From: Enterobacter hormaechei subsp. xiangfangensis
GTDB taxonomy: Bacteria > Pseudomonadota > Gammaproteobacteria > Enterobacterales > Enterobacteriaceae
Direction of reading: 5' to 3'
NCBI RefSeq assembly: GCF_001729785.1
Contig: NZ_CP017183.1
Coordinates: 3,162,001-3,226,000 of the forward strand
DNA length: 64,000 nucleotides
The translations under genes were made by a program, and so were the position numbers. This document shows positions 59,210-64,000 of this stretch, piece after piece; position 1 is the stretch's first letter, and the number at the start of each line of letters is the position of its first letter. The notes below the pieces were generated by a model. That model did no database searches and was not told the origin of the DNA. It worked only from the letters and a program-made list of their open reading frames with translations.

Positions 59210-60214
59210 ATGCAGCCCATTTCAGGTACGCCTCCGCGCCCTCCGGGTGAAGGCCCCGTAACGCCCAACACGCCAGGCGAACAACCGCTCTCCACGCAGC
59301 AACGCACCGTACTGGAGCGTCTGATCACGCGTCTTATTGCGTTGACCTCACAGCAAAACGCAGAGGTGTGGGCCGGCGTGAAGCACGATTTGGGCGTCAG
59401 AAACGATGCGCCGCTACAGTCGCGCCATTTCCCTGCCGCCGAACAAAACCTGAACCAGCGTCTTACCAGCGCACAGCAGCAACATACCACCCGCCAGATT
59501 ATCTCGCAGCTGACCGAGCTGTTGGGCCAGGGGAATAATCGCCAGGCGGTGAGTGATTTTATCCGTCAACAGTACGGTCATACCGCCCTGAGCCAGCTTT
59601 CGCCGGAACAGCTGAAAACCGTGTTGACCCTGCTGCAAAGCAATCAGCTTTCTATCCCGCAGCCGCAACAGCGCCCGTCTACAGAACGGCCATTGCAGCC
59701 TGCGGAGCATAATACGCTCAAGCAGATGGTCACTAAGCTGGCTGCCGCAACCGGCGAACCAACAAAGCTTATCTGGCAATCCATGCTGGAACTTTCCGGT
59801 GTGAAAGCGGGCGAGATGATCCCGGCAAAACAGTTTACCCATCTGGTCACCTGGCTCCAGGCGCGTCAGACGCTCAGCACCCAGAGCGCCCCGACCCTGC
59901 ACAGCGTACAGGCGGCGCTGAAACAACCGCTGGAACCGCACGAGTTCGATACGATCCGGGATTACGCTCAGCAGAGCTGGCAGGCTACGCCGCAAACGGT
60001 GCTGACCACCGCCCAGGTGCAGGATGTGCTCAATCAGATCTTTGTTCGCCGCGCCGAGCGGGAAGGCGGCGTGCCGGAGGTAAGAAACATTCAGCCGATC
60101 TACAGCCCGCTGTTTGCCCCCGTAGTTGATACGTTCAAAACGCTTTCTGCCCGTCCGGGATTGATGTTGATCGCGTTGGTGATTGCGCTGGCGATTTTCT
60201 GGCTGGTTGCGTGA
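59210..60214 (+). CDS. flk: Flk, flagellar assembly checkpoint membrane protein
   Basis: Flk couples flagellar ring assembly to export of the anti-sigma factor FlgM in Salmonella. It has 334 aa (E. coli 331). A proline-rich N-terminus (SGTPPRPPGEGPVTPNTPG) and a helical middle are followed by a C-terminal tail anchor (about 315-333, GLMLIALVIALAIFWLVA). AAGGA lies 9 nt before the ATG; a TTG two codons earlier is possible but less likely. It is divergent from pdxB, as in E. coli. Confidence 0.92.
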   Translation: MQPISGTPPRPPGEGPVTPNTPGEQPLSTQQRTVLERLITRLIALTSQQNAEVWAGVKHDLGVRNDAPLQSRHFPAAEQNLNQRLTSAQQQHTTRQIISQLTELLGQGNNRQAVSDFIRQQYGHTALSQLSPEQLKTVLTLLQSNQLSIPQPQQRPSTERPLQPAEHNTLKQMVTKLAAATGEPTKLIWQSMLELSGVKAGEMIPAKQFTHLVTWLQARQTLSTQSAPTLHSVQAALKQPLEPHEFDTIRDYAQQSWQATPQTVLTTAQVQDVLNQIFVRRAEREGGVPEVRNIQPIYSPLFAPVVDTFKTLSARPGLMLIALVIALAIFWLVA

Positions 60215-60218
60215 GGAT

Positions 60219-60297
60219 TTGCCCGGTGGCGCTTCGCTTACCGGGTCTACAACGGCTCGAACCGTAGGCCGGGTAAGGCGAAGCCGCCACCCGGCAA
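60219..60297. repeat. BIME (two REP units) between flk and yfcJ
   Basis: GCCCGGTGGCGC...GCTTACCGGG is followed by its inverted partner GTAGGCCGGGTAAGGCG...CGCCACCCGGCAA, between two convergent genes. Confidence 0.85.
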
Positions 60298-60301
60298 CAT
60301 A

Positions 60302-61479
60302 CTACCGCTTGCGAAACGCCACCATCGTCACCACAATCCCCACCACCGCTGACACCGCACCGGCGAGAAATACGGAAGGATAGCCAAACGACGTTGCAAG
60401 CAGCCCCGCCAGCGGCCCGGTGATGCCGTATGAGATATCCTGAAACGCCGCATAGCCGCCCAGCGCCGTGCCGCGCACCTGCGGAGCCACGCGCTTCACC
60501 ACTTCAACGCCCAGCGCCGGGAAGATCAGCGAGCAGCCGCAGCCGGTTAACGCCGCACCCAGCAGCGCAACGGATGCAGAGGGCGCCTGCCAGAGCAGTA
60601 CCAGACCCACGGTCTCAATGACAAGTGACGACACGGCCACCTTCACGCCGCCAAAGCGATCCGGCATCCAGCCAAACAGCACGCGCATCAATACAAACGC
60701 GCCGCCAAAGGCCGTCAGCGTAAAGCCCGCCATCGCCCAGCCGCGGCTCATGAAATAGAGGGAGACAAAGGTACCAATAACCGCGAAGCCCACCCCCTGA
60801 AGCGCCAGCCCAAGCCCCGGCTGCCAGATTTGCCCCACCACGCTCCACAGCGAAGGACGCTCGCCTTTATGGGCGGGCACCTTACGCACCGAACCGTTAA
60901 ACGCCCACGCCAGCAGCGGCAATACCATGGTGGTGCCTGCCAGCGCCGCAAAACCAAACTGGCTGTGGATCAGCAGCCCCAGCGGCGCGCCTGCCGCCAG
61001 TGCGCCGTAAATCGCCATCCCGTTCCAGGACATCACTTTTCCGGAACGCGCAGGTCCCACCAGCCCCATTCCCCAGGTCAGGGTGCCGGTCAGCAGCTGG
61101 CTTTCGCCAAAGCCGAGGATCAGGCGCCCTACCACCAGCAGCGCGAATTTATACGCTGCATCTATTGGCAACAGCGCCGCCAGCAGCCAGGCTCCCCCGC
61201 CAGCCCGCAGGCAAACATGCCCTGCAACGCCGAGCGTTTTGCGCCGTGCTGATCCGCCAGGCGACCGGCGTAGCCCCGGGTTAATACCGTCGCTAAAAAC
61301 TGAATGCCCACCGCAATGCCGACCATGGTGTTGCCATAGCCCAGCTCCTGGTGAACGAACAAGGGGATCACCGGCAGCGGCAGGCCAACCGTCATATAGG
61401 TCAGAAACACCGCAAAGGCGATGCGGAAAAGGGAAAGGTTCCCGGAAGGAGCGCTCTTCTCAGGGGTAACAGCCTTCAT
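60302..61479 (-). pseudogene. yfcJ: MFS transporter YfcJ, frameshifted
   Basis: The gene for the major-facilitator YfcJ (E. coli 392 aa) is in two frames here. The first ~97 codons (61479 down to about 61190) read MKAVTPEKS... to [11 protein letters not shown] as in E. coli, then run out of frame to a TAG. The remaining ~289 codons (60302-61171) continue with [20 protein letters not shown] to the C-terminus. The break is at a run of five C (61194-61198; G on the coding strand). One more base would restore [20 protein letters not shown], the expected sequence. It could be a real inactivation, slippage or a sequencing error. Confidence 0.9.
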
Positions 61480-61501
61480 GCATAACTCCGTGTTCAGGCA
61501 T

Positions 61502-61528
61502 AAAAAAAGGGAGCCGCGCGGCTCCCTT
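61502..61528 (-). terminator. terminator of fabB
   Basis: The 11-bp perfect stem AAGGGAGCCGC/GCGGCTCCCTT is followed on the minus strand by TTTTTTTA. It lies 20 bp beyond the fabB stop. Confidence 0.92.
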
Positions 61529-61547
61529 CTACTATACCTTCAAACGC

Positions 61548-62765
61548 TTACGCTTTCAGCTTACGCATCACCAGCGTGGCGTTGGTGCCGCCGAAACCGA
61601 AGCTGTTGGACATAACGGTCGTCAGCTCACGTTCGGTGGTTTCAGTCACGATGTTCAGGCCAGCCGCCTGCTCGTCCATCTCTTCGATGTTGATGCTTGG
61701 CGCGATAAAGCCGTTTTCCAGCATCAGCAGAGAGTAGATCGCTTCCTGCACGCCCGCCGCGCCCAGAGAGTGACCGGTCATGGCTTTGGTTGCAGAGATA
61801 GCCGGGCTGTTGTCGCCGAACACTTCACGGATCGCACCCAGCTCTTTCACGTCGCCTACCGGCGTTGAGGTGCCGTGGGAGTTCAGGTAGTCGATTGGAG
61901 TATCAACACCGTGCATCGCCATCTTCATGCAGCGCACCGCGCCTTCACCGGATGGAGCAACCATGTCAGCGCCGTCAGACGTTGCGCCGTAGCCCACGAT
62001 CTCAGCATAGATGTGCGCGCCACGCGCCAGCGCGTGTTCCAGCTCTTCAACCACAACCATACCGCCGCCGCCAGCGATAACAAAACCGTCGCGGTGTGCA
62101 TCATAAGTACGGGACGCTTTGTCTGGCGTTTCGTTGTATTTAGTGGACAGTGCGCCCATCGCGTCGAACTCACAGGCCATTTCCCAGCCCAGCTCTTCGC
62201 CACCGCCAGCAAATACGATGTCCTGTTTGCCCAGTTGGATCTGCTCAACCGCATTACCGATACAGTGTGCGGAGGTCGCACATGCGGAGCTGATGGAGTA
62301 GTTCACACCGTGGATTTTGAACGGCGTTGCCAGGCACGCGGAAACCGCTGAACCCATGGCTTTGGTCACAACATATGGACCGACCGCTTTCAGGCCGCGC
62401 GGGCTGCGCATGGCGTCAGCACCGAACACCTGAGCTTTAGAAGAACCGCCGGAACCTGCAATCAGGCCCACGCGTGGGTTGTTCTGGTAAACGTCTTCGC
62501 TCAGACCAGAATCCTTGATCGCTTCCTGCATGGAAAGATAGGCGTAGATAGAGGCATCGTTCATGAAACGAACCACTTTACGGTCAATTAAACCGGTGGT
62601 GTCCAGTTTAACGTTACCCCATACGTGGCTACGCATTCCAGAATCTTTAAACTCTTCAGAGAAAGTGATCCCGGAGCGTCCTTCACGCAGAGATGCCAGG
62701 ACTTCCTGCTGGTTATTACCGATGCTGGAAACGATGCCCAGGCCAGTAATCACTGCACGTTTCAT
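61548..62765 (-). CDS. fabB: 3-oxoacyl-ACP synthase I FabB
   Basis: FabB elongates acyl-ACP and is needed for unsaturated fatty acid synthesis. It has 405 aa, one shorter than E. coli because of a residue missing in the GSGGSSKAQ loop. The catalytic Cys162 (SSACATS) and two histidines (NSHGTSTP and TGHSLGAAG) form the Cys-His-His site. The upstream region has FabR-like and FadR-like sites and a TATAGT -10 (62786-62791, minus strand). It is divergent from mnmC. Confidence 0.97.
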   Translation of the reverse strand: MKRAVITGLGIVSSIGNNQQEVLASLREGRSGITFSEEFKDSGMRSHVWGNVKLDTTGLIDRKVVRFMNDASIYAYLSMQEAIKDSGLSEDVYQNNPRVGLIAGSGGSSKAQVFGADAMRSPRGLKAVGPYVVTKAMGSAVSACLATPFKIHGVNYSISSACATSAHCIGNAVEQIQLGKQDIVFAGGGEELGWEMACEFDAMGALSTKYNETPDKASRTYDAHRDGFVIAGGGGMVVVEELEHALARGAHIYAEIVGYGATSDGADMVAPSGEGAVRCMKMAMHGVDTPIDYLNSHGTSTPVGDVKELGAIREVFGDNSPAISATKAMTGHSLGAAGVQEAIYSLLMLENGFIAPSINIEEMDEQAAGLNIVTETTERELTTVMSNSFGFGGTNATLVMRKLKA

Positions 62766-62812
62766 TCAATACCTCTGTAAGTCGCACTATAAAAAGTTTC
62801 GAGTCGCACAAT

Positions 62813-62830
62813 AGCGTACACTTGTACGCC
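62813..62830 (-). promoter_or_regulatory. FabR binding site upstream of fabB
   Basis: AGCGTACA-CT-TGTACGCC is an almost perfect palindrome and closely resembles the FabR site of E. coli fabA/fabB. It overlaps or adjoins the -35 region of fabB, which suits a repressor. Confidence 0.8.
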
Positions 62831-62847
62831 GAACAAGTCCGATCAGC
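62831..62847 (-). promoter_or_regulatory. FadR activator site upstream of fabB
   Basis: On the minus strand GCTGATCGGACTTGTTC matches most of the FadR consensus AACTGGTCGGACCAGTT. It directly adjoins the FabR-like site on its upstream side, the arrangement expected for FadR activation of fabB. Confidence 0.7.
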
Positions 62848-62923
62848 CATTTTCTGTGGAAATTTGCACCGATGGGCTCACATCGCTAAGATCGTGCCAC
62901 TGCCTGTCGGACGAGTAACTTAC

Positions 62924-64000
62924 GTGAAACAAAACGCCATACAACCTGCCAACCTCGAATTCAACGCTGAGGGTACACCTGTTTCCCGAGATTTTGATGA
63001 CGTCTACTTTTCTAATGATAACGGACTGGAAGAGACGCGCTATGTCTTCCTCGAAGGAAATCATCTCAGCACCCGCTTCCCTGAACATCCGCGCAGGCTG
63101 TTCGTCGTGGCGGAGAGCGGTTTCGGCACCGGGCTGAATTTTCTGACCCTCTGGCAGGCATTCGATTGTTTTCGCGCTGCATACCCCGAGGCTACCTTAC
63201 AAAGATTACATTTCATCAGTTTCGAAAAATTTCCGCTTACCGCGCACGATCTGCGGCTTGCCCATCAGCGCTGGCCGGAGCTTGCCCACTGGGCGGAACA
63301 GCTTCAGACCCAGTGGCCACCGGCTATCGGCGGCTGTCATCGTCTGATTCTGGATGACGGACGCGTCACCCTCGACCTGTGGCTGGGCGATATTAACGAC
63401 CTGACCGATAAGCTTGATGACTCAATGAATCAGAAAGTGGACGCCTGGTTCCTGGACGGTTTTGCGCCCGCTAAAAACCCGGACATGTGGAGCCCGCACC
63501 TGTTCAGCGCCATGGCACGTCTGGCGCGCCCGGGCGCGACGCTTGCTACCTTCACCTCCGCGGGCTTTGTCCGTCGTGGGTTGCAGGAGGCGGGGTTTAC
63601 CATGCGGAAAACCAAAGGCTTTGGCCGCAAACGCGACATGCTGGTCGGGGTGATGGAACAGGATCTGGCGATCCCGGCGCAGGCCCCCTGGTTTGCCCGC
63701 CGCGCCAGCACCTCGCGTGAGGTCGCTATTGTGGGCGGGGGTATTGCCAGCGCCCTGCTCTCGCTGGCGCTGCTGCACCGTGGCTGGCAGGTGACGCTCT
63801 ACTGCGCTGACGAGGCGCCGGCGACGGGCGCATCAGGCAACCGTCAGGGCGCGCTTTATCCCTTATTAAGTGCACACGATCCGGCACTGTTCCAGTTCTT
63901 CCCGGCGGCGTTTACGTTTGCTCGCCGCCTTTACGATAGCCTGCCTGTTGCGTTCGACCACGACTGGTGCGGCGTGACGCAGCTCGGCTGGGATGAGAAG
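62924..64000 (+). CDS. mnmC: tRNA 5-methylaminomethyl-2-thiouridine enzyme MnmC (5' part)
   Basis: MnmC completes mnm5s2U at the tRNA wobble base: the N-terminal methyltransferase (MnmC2) and the C-terminal FAD oxidase (MnmC1) are fused. The first 359 codons are present and the window ends inside the FAD domain. The SAM-binding region is [39 protein letters not shown] is the methyltransferase active site, and [18 protein letters not shown] begins the FAD domain (about residue 268). The start is GTG ([13 protein letters not shown]), aligned to the E. coli start; there is no good ATG nearby. Confidence 0.93.
   Translation, partial: MKQNAIQPANLEFNAEGTPVSRDFDDVYFSNDNGLEETRYVFLEGNHLSTRFPEHPRRLFVVAESGFGTGLNFLTLWQAFDCFRAAYPEATLQRLHFISFEKFPLTAHDLRLAHQRWPELAHWAEQLQTQWPPAIGGCHRLILDDGRVTLDLWLGDINDLTDKLDDSMNQKVDAWFLDGFAPAKNPDMWSPHLFSAMARLARPGATLATFTSAGFVRRGLQEAGFTMRKTKGFGRKRDMLVGVMEQDLAIPAQAPWFARRASTSREVAIVGGGIASALLSLALLHRGWQVTLYCADEAPATGASGNRQGALYPLLSAHDPALFQFFPAAFTFARRLYDSLPVAFDHDWCGVTQLGWDEK

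Noticed and set aside
60302..61171. A 289-aa MFS protein as an independent intact gene
   Set aside because: Its first residues are the middle of YfcJ; an MFS transporter lacking the first three helices is unlikely to be functional. Treated as the distal part of frameshifted yfcJ.

Overview
This window is a chromosomal core segment of an enterobacterium (Enterobacteriaceae). Gene order and protein sequences follow the E. coli K-12 stretch from menC to mnmC almost gene for gene. Three insertions are absent from K-12: cheV beside rbn, a PTS/split-transketolase/LacI-type locus between pta and yfcD, and a GNAT acetyltransferase between yfcH and hisP. That pattern, with many GC-rich REP/BIME elements, suggests Enterobacter or a close relative (Lelliottia, Leclercia, Citrobacter or Salmonella side of the family). 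The species call is inference. I see no rRNA, tRNA, CRISPR array, insertion sequence, phage or plasmid genes.

Layout. 1-5036 (minus): menaquinone genes menF-menD-menH-menB-menC, the last cut by the window edge. 5123-6932: elaB and elaA (minus), rbn (plus). 6997-8001: cheV behind a flagellar-type (sigma28) promoter. 8165-23104 (minus): the complete 13-gene nuo operon for NADH dehydrogenase I, nuoA to nuoN, with fused nuoCD. 23736-24674: lrhA, followed by a 937-bp AT-rich gap holding two short ORFs with good ribosome-binding sites. 25612-31218: alaA, yfbR, yfbS, yfbT, yfbU, yfbV. 31556-34975: ackA-pta. 35083-40320: the sugar PTS and split transketolase operon with its divergent repressor; their shared intergenic region carries a CRP site and two identical palindromic operators. 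40324-44864: yfcD, yfcE, yfcF, yfcG, folX, yfcH and the GNAT gene. 45005-49064 (minus): argT-hisJ-hisQ-hisM-hisP transport genes behind a sigma54/NtrC-type promoter. 49355-62765 (mostly minus): ubiX, purF, cvpA, dedD, folC, accD, dedA, truA, usg, pdxB, flk (plus), yfcJ (frameshifted), fabB. 62924 to the end: the first 359 codons of mnmC.

How it works together. The nuo operon feeds NADH electrons into the quinone pool and the men genes make menaquinone; ubiX serves ubiquinone. AckA-Pta links acetyl-CoA to acetate overflow. The PTS/transketolase locus probably imports and cleaves an unusual sugar or sugar acid whose identity the sequence does not reveal; it is the best candidate here for an undescribed system. 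ArgT/HisJ with HisQMP import basic amino acids under nitrogen control. cvpA-purF carries a PurR box, and fabB carries adjacent FabR-like and FadR-like sites. The most notable defect is a single-base frameshift in a G/C homopolymer that splits the transporter gene yfcJ.
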